Positions 35,263-43,971 of a stretch of DNA of 64,000 nucleotides are shown piece after piece (position 1 is the first letter of the stretch; every line of letters begins with the position of its first letter). Under the pieces are notes generated by a model, which saw only the letters and a program-made list of their open reading frames with translations, was not told the DNA's origin and did no database searches. This DNA comes from an uncultured Dorea sp. (lineage in GTDB: Bacteria > Bacillota > Clostridia > Lachnospirales > Lachnospiraceae). The DNA lies in assembly GCA_910586965.1 (NCBI GenBank), contig CAJUMF010000007.1, positions 1-64,000 of the forward strand, given 5' to 3'. Both the position numbers and the translations under genes were made by a program.

Positions 35263-35970
35263 ATGAAGTTGACGGGAAAAAGAGGATTAGGATTATTATT
35301 GGCATTGATGATACTGTTGATGATGCCTGTGAATGTATTTGCTGAAGATGCAGAGAAAGGAAAAGTTCCCAAAACCGGCTGGAGGTATGTGAAAGGTTAT
35401 AAGCTCTACTATGATAAAAAGGGAAAACTTGTGAAAGATGTCAGTAAGATCATAGGGAAACAGTCGTCGTACGTGATCAAGGTGAATAAAAAGAAAAACT
35501 GTGTGACAGTATATGCCAAGGATGGGAGAAGAGGGTACATTATCCCGGTAAAGGCATTTCCATGTTCCGCAGGGAAGGCAACACCGATTACGACGGCCAG
35601 GACACCGGCGAAATACCGCTGGCACAGACTGAACGGGAATTGTTACGGCCAGTGGTGTACGCGTATCAAACAAGGGTATCTGTTCCACTCTGTGATGTAT
35701 GGGAGGACAAAAAATAATACTTTAAGTGTATCAAACTATAATAAGCTTGGGAGAACGGCTTCTCACGGCTGCATACGTCTGCAGGCAAAAGATGCGAAAT
35801 GGATATATGACAACTGTAAGAGAGGGACGAAGGTGATCATCTATAACAGTTCAAATGCAGGGCCTCTCGGGAAACCAAAAGCGGTAAAGCTCCCCAAATG
35901 GCATAAGTGGGATCCCACAGATCCAACGGCAAAATACCTTTGCAGGCGGAGAGGATGTCATCAAAATTAA
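35263..35970 (+). CDS. Secreted L,D-transpeptidase (YkuD domain)
   Basis: L,D-transpeptidases form 3-3 cross-links in peptidoglycan or attach proteins to it. The 235-residue protein has a signal peptide (residues 1-27, LGLLLALMILLMMPVNVFA), a short GWRYVKGYKLYYDKKGKLV segment like one wall-binding repeat, and the YkuD domain from about residue 65. The active site is complete: FHS near residue 144 and ASHGCIRL with the catalytic Cys near residue 170. The gene follows the carboxypeptidase by 18 bases, and the pairing fits, since L,D-transpeptidases need tetrapeptide stems that a D,D-carboxypeptidase makes. Confidence 0.92.
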   Translation: MKLTGKRGLGLLLALMILLMMPVNVFAEDAEKGKVPKTGWRYVKGYKLYYDKKGKLVKDVSKIIGKQSSYVIKVNKKKNCVTVYAKDGRRGYIIPVKAFPCSAGKATPITTARTPAKYRWHRLNGNCYGQWCTRIKQGYLFHSVMYGRTKNNTLSVSNYNKLGRTASHGCIRLQAKDAKWIYDNCKRGTKVIIYNSSNAGPLGKPKAVKLPKWHKWDPTDPTAKYLCRRRGCHQN

Positions 35971-35992
35971 TAAAACTTAATAATTGGATACG

Positions 35993-36021
35993 TTGACAAG
36001 ACTATAGCCCTTTGTTAAGAT
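35993..36021 (+). promoter_or_regulatory. Strong promoter of the second L,D-transpeptidase gene
   Basis: A perfect TTGACA (35993-35998), a 17-base spacer and TAAGAT (36016-36021) lie directly before the gene, giving a 5' leader of about 35 bases. This separates the gene from the upstream wall-enzyme pair. Confidence 0.75.
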
Positions 36022-36061
36022 TATGTTGAGACTTTAAGTGAAAGGAAAAGGGGAAATGCAT

Positions 36062-37912
36062 ATGAGAAGAGTATCTAAGGCGCTCTGCGCAGCGTTGAGC
36101 TTGATGCTGATCGTGAATCTGGTCGGCTTTGAGGCAATGGCTTCTGAGGTTGACGGTAAGCCGGAACAGACAAGCGGGACAGCAGGTGCAGACCAGAGCA
36201 CGGAAGACAAAGATAAAACAGGCGAAAGCAAAGAAGAACCTGAAGATAAAGGTTCGGCCAACACACCGGTAATCAACGATAGTACGCCGGAGCCTTCCGA
36301 GCCGGATGGCAATCCGGAAGGAGAAGGAAACGATGGAGATGCAGCAGATGTTCCGGATCATAAAGATGATCTGAATAACGGCGTATTGCCGGAACAGCCG
36401 GAAGCAGGACCGGAAGAGGAAACAGAGCCGGAAGAGACAGAGCCTGCAGAAGAGCAAAAAGCTCTTGAAGCCCAGGAAATTACAGGACTTACGGCAAAAC
36501 CGGTTGCAGGAAGCACAGATCAGATGGAGATTTCCTGGAATGCTGCGGAAGATGTTACATATAAAGTTAAAGTTAAAGACGAAGATAATAAAGAAGTCAC
36601 TTATGACGGGCCGTCTGACGGAAAGTTAACGGTTCCGGTAACGGCAGGGAAAAGATATGATGTAACAGTTGAAGGTACCGTTGGCGAGGAGCCTAATACA
36701 CAGACGGAGACAGAGACGATTCCGGTGATCCTGCTGTTAAGCCCGGCTGTAAAAGTGACAGCAGATGATACTTCTGTGAAGATTTCGTGGGATGCGGTGG
36801 CAGGAGCAACGGAGTATGAAGTAGTTTATGGAGAAAAAACTGAGAAGACGACAGGGACGTCTTATACGGCAGAGGTCTCCGCAGATGTAACCAAGTACGA
36901 GGTGAAAGCGGTCTGCACGCTCAAGGATGCTGCCGGCAAGGAATATATGTATGAGTCTGCACTGGGCAGTGATGTACTTGATGAGAAACCGGCAAAAGTA
37001 AAGGGACTTACAGGAATTGACGGAGAAAAGTCGGCAATACTGACATGGTCTAAAGCGGCAGGGGCGGCATCTTATATTGTATACAGATACAATTCTTCCA
37101 GCAAGAAATGGAAGGTTGTGAAGAGAGATATAAAGAAGCTAACCTATACCGACAAAAAACTGACACCGGGTAAGAAATATAAATACCGCGTGGCAGCAAT
37201 GAACAACGGTGGTGTAGGCGGGATGTCTACGACAGTTACGATCAGTGTGAAAAAGACACCGGGAACAAAAGTGCGCTCAATCGGCTACAAGGCTACAGTT
37301 AAGTCAAGAGCACCTCTTTTCAATACGAAAAAGAGCAGTAAGAGAGTAAGATACTTAAATCCGGGAACCAGAGTTACCACCATTGATTATGGAAGCGGCC
37401 GCTATCAGATCAAGCTGTCCAATGGAAAGACTTACTGGCTGTCGAAAGACAGGCTCACGTTCCGGTCAAGTATCTGGACGACAAAAGATTACTCGACAAA
37501 AGTAAAGGAAGATTTTGTGAATAAGAGGGGCTATAAGAGTCCGACGAAGTATTTGATCTGGATCAGCCAATACACGCAGAGAGTAATTATATTCCAGGGA
37601 AAGAAAGGGAAATGGAAGATGATTCGTTCCGGACGTTGTGCGACAGGTACTCACCTGCATATGACGCCGAAGGGAATCTTCAAGATTACTTATAAGGAAA
37701 AGGGATGGTTCTACAGGACTACTTATGAAAAACCGATCGTTCATTTTAAATCCCAGAATTCTTTCCATTCCAGAATCAAGAATTACAAGGGCGGATATGC
37801 AGATGCTACGATTGGAAGGCCCAGATCCAAGGGATGTGTTCGGCTGTATGATGAGGATATCAACTTTATCTACAAGAAATGTCCAAAGGGTACTACAGTA
37901 GTATCACACTAA
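36062..37912 (+). CDS. Secreted modular L,D-transpeptidase with variant SKGC active-site motif
   Basis: Three in-frame starts (GTG 36038, ATG 36056, ATG 36062) precede the same signal peptide. The ATG at 36062 has the best spacing to AAAAGGGG and gives 616 residues. After the signal peptide (MRRVSKALCAALSLMLI..., cut near AMA) lies a long Glu/Asp/Pro-rich spacer (to about residue 145), two or three FnIII-like repeats (about 150-400, including the Lys/Tyr-rich type), an SH3-like wall-binding domain (about 410-475) and a C-terminal YkuD domain. The predicted catalytic Cys is near 592 in RSKGCVRL, where most family members have SHGC. The upstream FHS histidine is kept. It has its own promoter and a terminator. 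Confidence 0.88.
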   Translation: MRRVSKALCAALSLMLIVNLVGFEAMASEVDGKPEQTSGTAGADQSTEDKDKTGESKEEPEDKGSANTPVINDSTPEPSEPDGNPEGEGNDGDAADVPDHKDDLNNGVLPEQPEAGPEEETEPEETEPAEEQKALEAQEITGLTAKPVAGSTDQMEISWNAAEDVTYKVKVKDEDNKEVTYDGPSDGKLTVPVTAGKRYDVTVEGTVGEEPNTQTETETIPVILLLSPAVKVTADDTSVKISWDAVAGATEYEVVYGEKTEKTTGTSYTAEVSADVTKYEVKAVCTLKDAAGKEYMYESALGSDVLDEKPAKVKGLTGIDGEKSAILTWSKAAGAASYIVYRYNSSSKKWKVVKRDIKKLTYTDKKLTPGKKYKYRVAAMNNGGVGGMSTTVTISVKKTPGTKVRSIGYKATVKSRAPLFNTKKSSKRVRYLNPGTRVTTIDYGSGRYQIKLSNGKTYWLSKDRLTFRSSIWTTKDYSTKVKEDFVNKRGYKSPTKYLIWISQYTQRVIIFQGKKGKWKMIRSGRCATGTHLHMTPKGIFKITYKEKGWFYRTTYEKPIVHFKSQNSFHSRIKNYKGGYADATIGRPRSKGCVRLYDEDINFIYKKCPKGTTVVSH

Positions 37913-37927
37913 TATAGAAAGATAATA

Positions 37928-37960
37928 ATGCCTCCGGTGAATCCGGAGGCATTTGTTTAT
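37928..37960. terminator. Bidirectional terminator between convergent genes
   Basis: ATGCCTCCGG (37928-37937) pairs perfectly with CCGGAGGCAT (37943-37952) around a 5-base loop, followed by TTGTTTA. It lies between the plus-strand transpeptidase and the end of the minus-strand gene, and probably serves both. Confidence 0.8.
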
Positions 37961-38886
37961 AGATGTTTTTTTAGTTCTGAGACTTTTTTCTTTGCTGCAA
38001 TCGATAAATAAATAAATCGATTGGCAGGGGTAGATATGCCATGTTTCTCTCCAAGCCGGATGACAGTGCCGGCGTATTCCTCTATCTCAATAGGCCTTCC
38101 TGCTTCCACATCCTGCAGCATAGACATCTTTTTGTGGGCAGGATAGCCCAGGAGAAAACGGATGATATCATCACGGTCTTCGGTAGTTATATTAACTTTT
38201 TCGGCTTTGGCCAATTCTACGATTTCGTCAATACATAGCCGGATAATCTCTACAATCTCATCTACCTGTTCAAAATAGCCGCATTCCACACCAATCTCCA
38301 CAGCAGCCTGGGAGCCGCCGGTGTTCAGCATCCATTTTCGCCATTGGATACGTTTCATGTCCTCATAGATATTTGCATTCAATCCGGCATGTGCGAGACA
38401 ATCCCGGACTTCTGTCACTTCCGGTTTGACAGGATTGTTGTATGCATAGCCGAGCTGTACTTCACCGGGGGTTGTATAATACACTTTATGTCCGGTACGG
38501 TGCGCATCTGTTCGGATCATAACACCGTAGAGCACACGGTTGTCCGGGAAATACGACTGCAGACGTTCGGTTGCCATGATGCCGTTTAGCAGTGGTAATA
38601 TAATCGTACTCTTTTGGATCAACGGCCGGATGTCATCCATCACAGAGTCAAGGCTGTAGCTCTTTACTGCGATAATTAAGAGATCAAGACGGACATCCTG
38701 TGATCCGTCAGAGTATATATTAGGTTTTAATGTGCGGTCATTGATAGACAGCCCGTTTTTCCGCATTCGATCTGCCCGGTCGCCAGTTGCTAAGAGAAAA
38801 AAATTGTCCGGATATGCCGGGAACAGGTGAGAGATCAGAACACTTCCCACAGAGCCGGCGCCAACGACACCAATATTCTTTATCAT
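37957..38886 (-). CDS. Ketopantoate reductase (PanE/ApbA) family protein
   Basis: Members reduce 2-keto acids with NADPH. The best known, PanE, makes pantoate for coenzyme A. The 309-residue protein has the nucleotide-binding motif GVVGAGSVGSVL at residues 6-17, LLIIAVKSYSLDSV near residue 70, the conserved LLNGIMATERL, and a C-terminal domain with the conserved lysine/asparagine region IQWRKWMLNTGG and a MLQDVEAGRPIEIEEYAG segment (shared with PanE MxxDxxxGRxTEId). It follows the CapK-like gene by 29 bases. It could be true PanE or a relative reducing a keto acid for the glycan locus; the context makes the second option worth testing. Confidence 0.85.
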   Translation of the reverse strand: MIKNIGVVGAGSVGSVLISHLFPAYPDNFFLLATGDRADRMRKNGLSINDRTLKPNIYSDGSQDVRLDLLIIAVKSYSLDSVMDDIRPLIQKSTIILPLLNGIMATERLQSYFPDNRVLYGVMIRTDAHRTGHKVYYTTPGEVQLGYAYNNPVKPEVTEVRDCLAHAGLNANIYEDMKRIQWRKWMLNTGGSQAAVEIGVECGYFEQVDEIVEIIRLCIDEIVELAKAEKVNITTEDRDDIIRFLLGYPAHKKMSMLQDVEAGRPIEIEEYAGTVIRLGEKHGISTPANRFIYLSIAAKKKVSELKKHL

Positions 38887-38915
38887 TCGAAAGGTCTCCT
38901 TTTGCTTCTTTTTTA

Positions 38916-40241
38916 CTAGTTTGCCTCATCTGGAATTTCACATGCAAAACAGCGCATTTTTCCATTTTTATCCGGCGGAATGACTTCCAGCCACTCAAAG
39001 TGCAGGTTAAATTCATCTTTAAAAAGTTCTGCCATTTTCTTTTGGAAAAAGCATTCAATCTCTTCTTTTGTGTGAGCATTGTTGTTCGGATCTTTTACAA
39101 GCAGGATCTTCATGTCATGATAAGATTCCTGAATAAATTTAAACTGTGCAATACCGACGATGCCGTTGGGAATCTTCATCAAGTACAAGGCAGAGGTCTC
39201 CGGGCTGTTTTCGTGTCTTACAAGATCGTTGACCCGTCCTTGTATGGATTTAATGTAGCGTACACCATCTAAGGTTACGGAGGTTGCTCTGTCTCCAATC
39301 TCATAATTGATAAACGGAAAGTCTTTTTTGAACAGAGTGGTGACGATGACTCTTCCGTCATCAGTCAACTGGTTGTTGTCGTCATAGATGTTAACTACAT
39401 GGGTATCGCTGTTAATGTAGTAAAGTTCCTCGCCGGGAAGCTGGATGATACAGCTTCCTGTCTCAGAGCTCCCATAAGCATCAAATAAACCGTCGCCAAA
39501 AGCTTCTGTGAGTATTTTGCGGGTCATGTCATCCACCATCTCACTGACAGGAGTATAAAGCTTTGGTTTATAGATTCTGAGATTGTGTCTTTTAGCATAA
39601 AGGGCCATGCGGACCAGGCAATTTCTGCGGAAACAGAGAACATCTGGCTTGTATGCGTTTAAATCGTTGATAATATCACGGATTCCATCGCCTACGCAGT
39701 TGTCCTCCGATACCACTTTGCGGCGCATGAATCCAAATTTTTGAATGATGGAATCCCCCTTTTTGGGATCAATCTTCTTGTGACTGGTCACGAAAGAGAA
39801 CAGCTTTCCGCGCAGAGGATGGTATCCTGCATACATGAGTACACGGATCCAGTTGGCATCCACGCAGGCCGATTCTCTCTGTGTCTGAATGAACTTTAAC
39901 GGAACGCCGGAAGAACCGCTGGTAGAAAGGATGGTCCAGCTTTTTCTCTTTTTCGGGTGCTTTTCGTATTCTTCCTGCATCCAAAGCCGAAGATCAGCTC
40001 TTGTAGTGACAGGAAACTTTGCCAGGTCTTCAGGAGTATGGAAATCATCTGGTGTAAGATGATTTTCGGCAAATCGTTTGCGGTAAAAAGGGATTTTATA
40101 GGCACGCTTCATTAATTCATGCACTTTTTTCCCTTGCCGTTTACGGATAAACGCCCGGTCAGTAGGAATCTTTTTGTCGAGTTTCATCAGATAATAAAAT
40201 GTCATAACATTCTTTAATTTCTTTTCTATTACAAAAGCCAT
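38916..40241 (-). CDS. CapK/PaaK-like adenylate-forming enzyme
   Basis: This belongs to the phenylacetate-CoA ligase/CapK branch of adenylate-forming enzymes, which activate a carboxylate with ATP. CapK-type members are common in polysaccharide loci, where their substrate is mostly unknown. The 441-residue protein has an N-terminal helix-rich part (KVHELMKRAYKIPFYRKRF), the phosphate-binding loop TILSTSGSSGVPLKF near residue 105, an AYGSSETGSCI acceptor loop near residue 254, a GDRATSV segment near residue 316, and a C-terminal lid with GKMRCFACEI. GGGAGAA precedes the ATG. It is the first gene of a two-gene minus-strand operon. Confidence 0.87.
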   Translation of the reverse strand: MAFVIEKKLKNVMTFYYLMKLDKKIPTDRAFIRKRQGKKVHELMKRAYKIPFYRKRFAENHLTPDDFHTPEDLAKFPVTTRADLRLWMQEEYEKHPKKRKSWTILSTSGSSGVPLKFIQTQRESACVDANWIRVLMYAGYHPLRGKLFSFVTSHKKIDPKKGDSIIQKFGFMRRKVVSEDNCVGDGIRDIINDLNAYKPDVLCFRRNCLVRMALYAKRHNLRIYKPKLYTPVSEMVDDMTRKILTEAFGDGLFDAYGSSETGSCIIQLPGEELYYINSDTHVVNIYDDNNQLTDDGRVIVTTLFKKDFPFINYEIGDRATSVTLDGVRYIKSIQGRVNDLVRHENSPETSALYLMKIPNGIVGIAQFKFIQESYHDMKILLVKDPNNNAHTKEEIECFFQKKMAELFKDEFNLHFEWLEVIPPDKNGKMRCFACEIPDEAN

Positions 40242-40277
40242 GATAGATTCTCCCTTCGATAATTTTACGCGTACTCA

Positions 40278-40306
40278 ATTTTAACATAATTGTGTGAGAA
40301 ACTCAA
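40278..40306 (-). promoter_or_regulatory. Promoter of the CapK-like/PanE-like operon
   Basis: On the minus strand, TTGAGT (40306-40301), a 17-base spacer and TAAAAT (40283-40278) lie 37 bases before the CapK-like start. The divergent flippase gene begins about 80 bases away. Confidence 0.6.
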
Positions 40307-40318
40307 GATTTGCGTATC

Positions 40319-40346
40319 TTGCTAAGAAAGTGTTTTTGTGTAATAA
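40319..40346 (+). promoter_or_regulatory. Possible promoter of the flippase gene
   Basis: TTGCTA (40319-40324), a 16-base spacer and TAATAA (40341-40346) lie 37 bases before the flippase start. The match is weak and this site is listed mainly because the gene must have its own promoter. Confidence 0.35.
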
Positions 40347-40382
40347 TGATGATTAGAATTAGAGTTTAGCAGAGGAAAAAAT

Positions 40383-41813
40383 ATGCAGAATAATAAATTA
40401 AACAGCCTTGCGCTGAAAGCAGGAATTTTTTATATTGTAGGACAGCTTTTTATACGGGGGCTTACGTTCCTTACCACACCAATCTATACGCGTCTTTTAT
40501 CTCCGGCTCAGTACGGTGAGATACGGATCTACGAGTCGTGGCTTTTGATCATGGTCCCGGTAATGTCACTGTGTCTTTTTCGGAGTGTGGACAGAGCAAA
40601 ATATGATATGGGAGAGAGATATAACGAGTATGTTTCCAGTGTTCAGACTCTTTCTTATTTTTCGATTCTTGGATTTTTCGTCGTATGCCTTCTTTTCAGA
40701 CCGCAGATGCAGCGGTTCTGGGGAATGACGGATGTGATGTTTTTTATGGCATTTTTCTACGTGTTCGGGTATACGAGCATCCTCTTTATGCAGAGACGTG
40801 AGAAGCAGATGATGCGCTATAAGGCGAGTATACTTATTACGACGGTGACTATCGTTCCGGCAACAATACTGTCTATATTGCTTATCTACTGGGGACGGGT
40901 AAACGGGTATCTGGATAAGCTGGTGGAGCTAAGAGTATGGGGATTTTATGTGCCGCAGGTGCTTGGGGGGCTGATTGTGGCTGTACTTCTCTGGAAAGAG
41001 GGGGGGAAGTTTGTCAAGGCGGAGTACTGGAAATATGCGCTGAAATATAGCTTGCCGCTCATTCCGGAGGCTCTTTCGATCCAGATCATGAATCAGGCGG
41101 ACAAGATTATGATCCGTTTCCTGGTGGGGTATGAGTATACAGGAATTTTTGCCCTTGGAACGACAATTTCTTTTATTATATGGATTGTAGAAGACTCGGT
41201 ATGGAATGCATTTCTGCCATGGATGTATGAGAAAATCTCAGTGGGTGAAACGGAGGATATTGAACGTCCATGGACAGTCCTTATGCATGGATTTGGGATT
41301 CTTTCCTGGTTTCTTGTAGCTCTCGCACCGGAGATTGTAGCAGTGCTGGGCTCTAAGGAATACCATATGGCAATTTTTCTGATAGCGCCTATGGTAACGG
41401 GGACATTGCTTCGGTTTTACAGCTATATTTATACGGCAATTCAAAATTATCACAAGAAGACAGGATTTGTGGCGGCAGGTACCATTGCGACGATGGTTAT
41501 CAATGTGATCTTAAATTATGTGTGTATCCTCCGGTTCGGGTATATGGCGGCAGCGTATACAACGGCGGCAAGCTATTTTATCTTGCTGGTGCTTCAGGGA
41601 TATCTGGAGAAAAAGGTTGCCGGAAGAAGAGTGATCTCACTAAAAAAGAGCGTGATAATATCTGCCTTTTATCTCGCTCTTAATATCGTGACTATGGAAT
41701 TGTTCGCACTGCAATGGTATATAAGATATGCAGTTATCCTTGCGGCGGCCGTTCTCGCAGTCAAATGGATCATGCCCCAATTTTTAAAGGTTATGAAAGG
41801 ATTTAAAAAATAA
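40383..41813 (+). CDS. Wzx-type polysaccharide flippase (oligosaccharide transporter)
   Basis: Flippases of this superfamily turn undecaprenyl-linked oligosaccharides from the inner to the outer membrane face. The 476-residue protein has about 12-14 hydrophobic segments. It begins with the typical SLALKAGIFYIVGQLFIRG and the FLTTPIYTRLLSPAQYGEI segment, and the middle carries the YSLPLIPEALSIQIMNQADK motif common in this group. AGAGGAA precedes the ATG. It is the only plus-strand gene between two minus-strand operons. Because the upstream cluster has an ABC exporter, this flippase probably serves another glycan, most likely one assembled by the neighbouring minus-strand genes. Confidence 0.9.
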   Translation: MQNNKLNSLALKAGIFYIVGQLFIRGLTFLTTPIYTRLLSPAQYGEIRIYESWLLIMVPVMSLCLFRSVDRAKYDMGERYNEYVSSVQTLSYFSILGFFVVCLLFRPQMQRFWGMTDVMFFMAFFYVFGYTSILFMQRREKQMMRYKASILITTVTIVPATILSILLIYWGRVNGYLDKLVELRVWGFYVPQVLGGLIVAVLLWKEGGKFVKAEYWKYALKYSLPLIPEALSIQIMNQADKIMIRFLVGYEYTGIFALGTTISFIIWIVEDSVWNAFLPWMYEKISVGETEDIERPWTVLMHGFGILSWFLVALAPEIVAVLGSKEYHMAIFLIAPMVTGTLLRFYSYIYTAIQNYHKKTGFVAAGTIATMVINVILNYVCILRFGYMAAAYTTAASYFILLVLQGYLEKKVAGRRVISLKKSVIISAFYLALNIVTMELFALQWYIRYAVILAAAVLAVKWIMPQFLKVMKGFKK

Positions 41814-41827
41814 ACAAAAGAAATTGG

Positions 41828-43009
41828 TTATCTGACTTTGATCTCTACATTTTTCAGCGCTTCGTGCAGCGTGTCTACAGCCTGCTTTAATGTGTCTCCT
41901 TTTGTGATGACATGTCCGATACGGTGGGGGCCTACATGGAATTTATGTACGCTGTCACCAGGTTTATGATCGAACTGTATGTCGTATATATCCGGATGTT
42001 TTGGATTGCGGTCTGTCTGCTCTTCGATAACACCGTCTTTTTCACTCATGAGCAGCATACTTGCATTGGGGACAGCGTGTGAATTGCAGTCAAAAACTGT
42101 GTCTTCGCCCAAAGCACAGCGCAGGATCTTCTCGTAATAATCAAAACCGTAATAGATAGATACCAGTTCTGCCAGACAGGTTGCGCCTGAGCGTCCGCCG
42201 ATTTCAAGTACATAGGTTTTTCCGTCTTTCAGTATGAAATCTGCATTGATGGCGCAGTTGTCAAGGCCCATGGCATGGATGGCAGCGGTGAGCTGCTGCC
42301 TGGCGTCTTCTATTACCGAAGATTCCAGTTCATAGGGAGCGAAGTGCCCGATGGGAACACCGGTGTCCCCTTTGAATACATAATCGCCGTGGGGGAGGAT
42401 AAAAGTGACTTCCCCGCGGTAAACGAATGCCTGTGCACCGAATTCTTCGCCTTCAATAAATTCCTCTACAATATAGTAATCAGATCTTGTGTTTTCTCTT
42501 ACATTTTGAATGGCCGCATCAAAATCGGCTTTAGAATCAACTTTTACAATTCCCCGGCTTCCGGAGGAATCTACAGATTTGAAGATGAGAGGAAAGCTAA
42601 GTTCTGCCACACGTTCTGCAACATCCGCAGCGTCAAGAGGAATCTCACGGAACTTGGCGGTTCTGACGCCGTGCTCTTCATATTTGGACTTCATCAGAAG
42701 CTTGTTGGCAGCTACTTTGGCGGCTTCAAAAGAAAGACCGCATAACTTTAACTCGTCGCAGACTTTTCCGATGGTGATCACTGCTACATCCGTACCGGCC
42801 GTTACGATACCGTCAATCTGTTCTTTGCCGGCAATCTCAAGGATCTTATCGTAATCTGTTGTGTTTTCATAGTAGATCTTGTCTGCCAGTTCGAACCCGG
42901 GATAGTTTCCTGGGATGCTGACGACGATAGAATAGATGCCGAGCCGTTTTGCTGTCTTGATGAGCGGAACCTGATAGATGCCGGCGCCAAGAATCATTAT
43001 TTTTTTCAT
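41828..43009 (-). CDS. ATP-grasp ligase of unknown substrate
   Basis: ATP-grasp enzymes form amide or similar bonds by way of acyl-phosphates. The 393-residue protein opens with a nucleotide-binding-like IMILGAGIYQVPLIK (residues 4-18). The ATP-grasp core follows: PLIFKSVDSSGSRGIVKV near residue 140, YIVEEFIEGEEFGAQAFV near residue 180, and the metal-binding INADFILKDGKTYVLEIGGR near residue 255. It resembles carbamoyl-phosphate-synthase or PurK-like ligases found beside aminotransferases in glycan clusters. The start follows AAAAGGAGG. It begins one base after the GT2 stop, so it is translationally coupled. A role in adding an amino acid or other acyl group to an amino sugar is an inference from the neighbours. 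Confidence 0.87.
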   Translation of the reverse strand: MKKIMILGAGIYQVPLIKTAKRLGIYSIVVSIPGNYPGFELADKIYYENTTDYDKILEIAGKEQIDGIVTAGTDVAVITIGKVCDELKLCGLSFEAAKVAANKLLMKSKYEEHGVRTAKFREIPLDAADVAERVAELSFPLIFKSVDSSGSRGIVKVDSKADFDAAIQNVRENTRSDYYIVEEFIEGEEFGAQAFVYRGEVTFILPHGDYVFKGDTGVPIGHFAPYELESSVIEDARQQLTAAIHAMGLDNCAINADFILKDGKTYVLEIGGRSGATCLAELVSIYYGFDYYEKILRCALGEDTVFDCNSHAVPNASMLLMSEKDGVIEEQTDRNPKHPDIYDIQFDHKPGDSVHKFHVGPHRIGHVITKGDTLKQAVDTLHEALKNVEIKVR

Positions 43010-43010
43010 G

Positions 43011-43949
43011 TTAAGAATCCTCCTTTTGTGTGTATATTTTTCGGACGACGAACTGCGGGTAGCGGCTCATGCCGAGAAACATCCTGCCAAGATATTCGCC
43101 GATCAGTCCCAGAAACAGCAGGTTGACTCCGGAGAAAAAGCAGATAGCAGCCATCATGGAGGGCCAGCCGATTGCCATGGAAGGGACTAAAAGCTTTCGG
43201 ATAACTGTAAAAACAGCTCCCAGTATTCCTAGCAGGGAAAAGATGTATCCGCAGTAGGTGGCAAGTCTTAAGGGAACGATAGAATATCCCATAATATTAG
43301 ACCAAAGTCCAATTAATTTTTTAAATGTATAGTTGGAAGTCCCGACTTCCCGTTCAAAGTGTTTGACAGGGACACTGCTGATGTTGCGTGTCGTACGAAG
43401 GAACAGACCTTGAAGGTGTGTGTATTGGCTTTTATACTGGATGACATAATCCCGGATGAACTTTCGGATGATCCAGAAGCTGGAAGTCTTCATGTCTTTG
43501 GGTTTTCCAATGAGAATCCGTACAGACAGATAATTGATGTAACTTCCAAAATTGCGGAAAAGGCTGTGCTTCTTCTTGGGATAGTAACCGTATACGATAT
43601 CGTAGCCCTTATCAAACTCTTCAAAAAGAACAGGCAGTTGTGAAGGATGTGTCTGCATATCGTCATCCATTGCGATGAGTGTATCTCCGTCAGCATAATT
43701 AAGCCCGGCCATCACGGCGTTGTGCTGGCCGGAATTCTTTGCAAGCTCCACCACTTTTACACAATGGTACTCATCGGCGAGAGCTTCCAATGCTTGTACG
43801 GTCTCTCCGCCGTCAGGGGAAAAATCATCTACCAGCACGAATTCATAAGGTGTTCGTTTTTGGCGTTCCATTTCCTGCATGGTCAGCTCCACCACTTTTC
43901 GGATTGTTTTTGAGGAGTTGTAGCAGGGGATAATAATTGAATATAACAT
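43011..43949 (-). CDS. GT2 polyprenyl-phosphate glycosyltransferase (CsbB/ArnC/DPM1-like)
   Basis: Members put a sugar onto undecaprenyl phosphate on the cytoplasmic side, making a lipid-linked donor for extracytoplasmic transfer. The 312-residue protein has the GT-A core MLYSIIIPCYNSSKTI, VLVDDFSPDGG and IAMDDDMQTHPSQLP (DDD metal site near residue 94), then two C-terminal membrane segments at about 230-255 and 265-290 with the LIGEYLGRMF motif typical of the CsbB/ArnC type. The next genes in the same transcript direction are a WecE-like aminotransferase upstream and an ATP-grasp ligase downstream. Together with YfhO it fits a known Firmicutes glycosylation pair (CsbB-YfhO). Confidence 0.9.
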   Translation of the reverse strand: MLYSIIIPCYNSSKTIRKVVELTMQEMERQKRTPYEFVLVDDFSPDGGETVQALEALADEYHCVKVVELAKNSGQHNAVMAGLNYADGDTLIAMDDDMQTHPSQLPVLFEEFDKGYDIVYGYYPKKKHSLFRNFGSYINYLSVRILIGKPKDMKTSSFWIIRKFIRDYVIQYKSQYTHLQGLFLRTTRNISSVPVKHFEREVGTSNYTFKKLIGLWSNIMGYSIVPLRLATYCGYIFSLLGILGAVFTVIRKLLVPSMAIGWPSMMAAICFFSGVNLLFLGLIGEYLGRMFLGMSRYPQFVVRKIYTQKEDS

Positions 43950-43971
43950 TTGTTTTTTGATTCTCCTGTGG

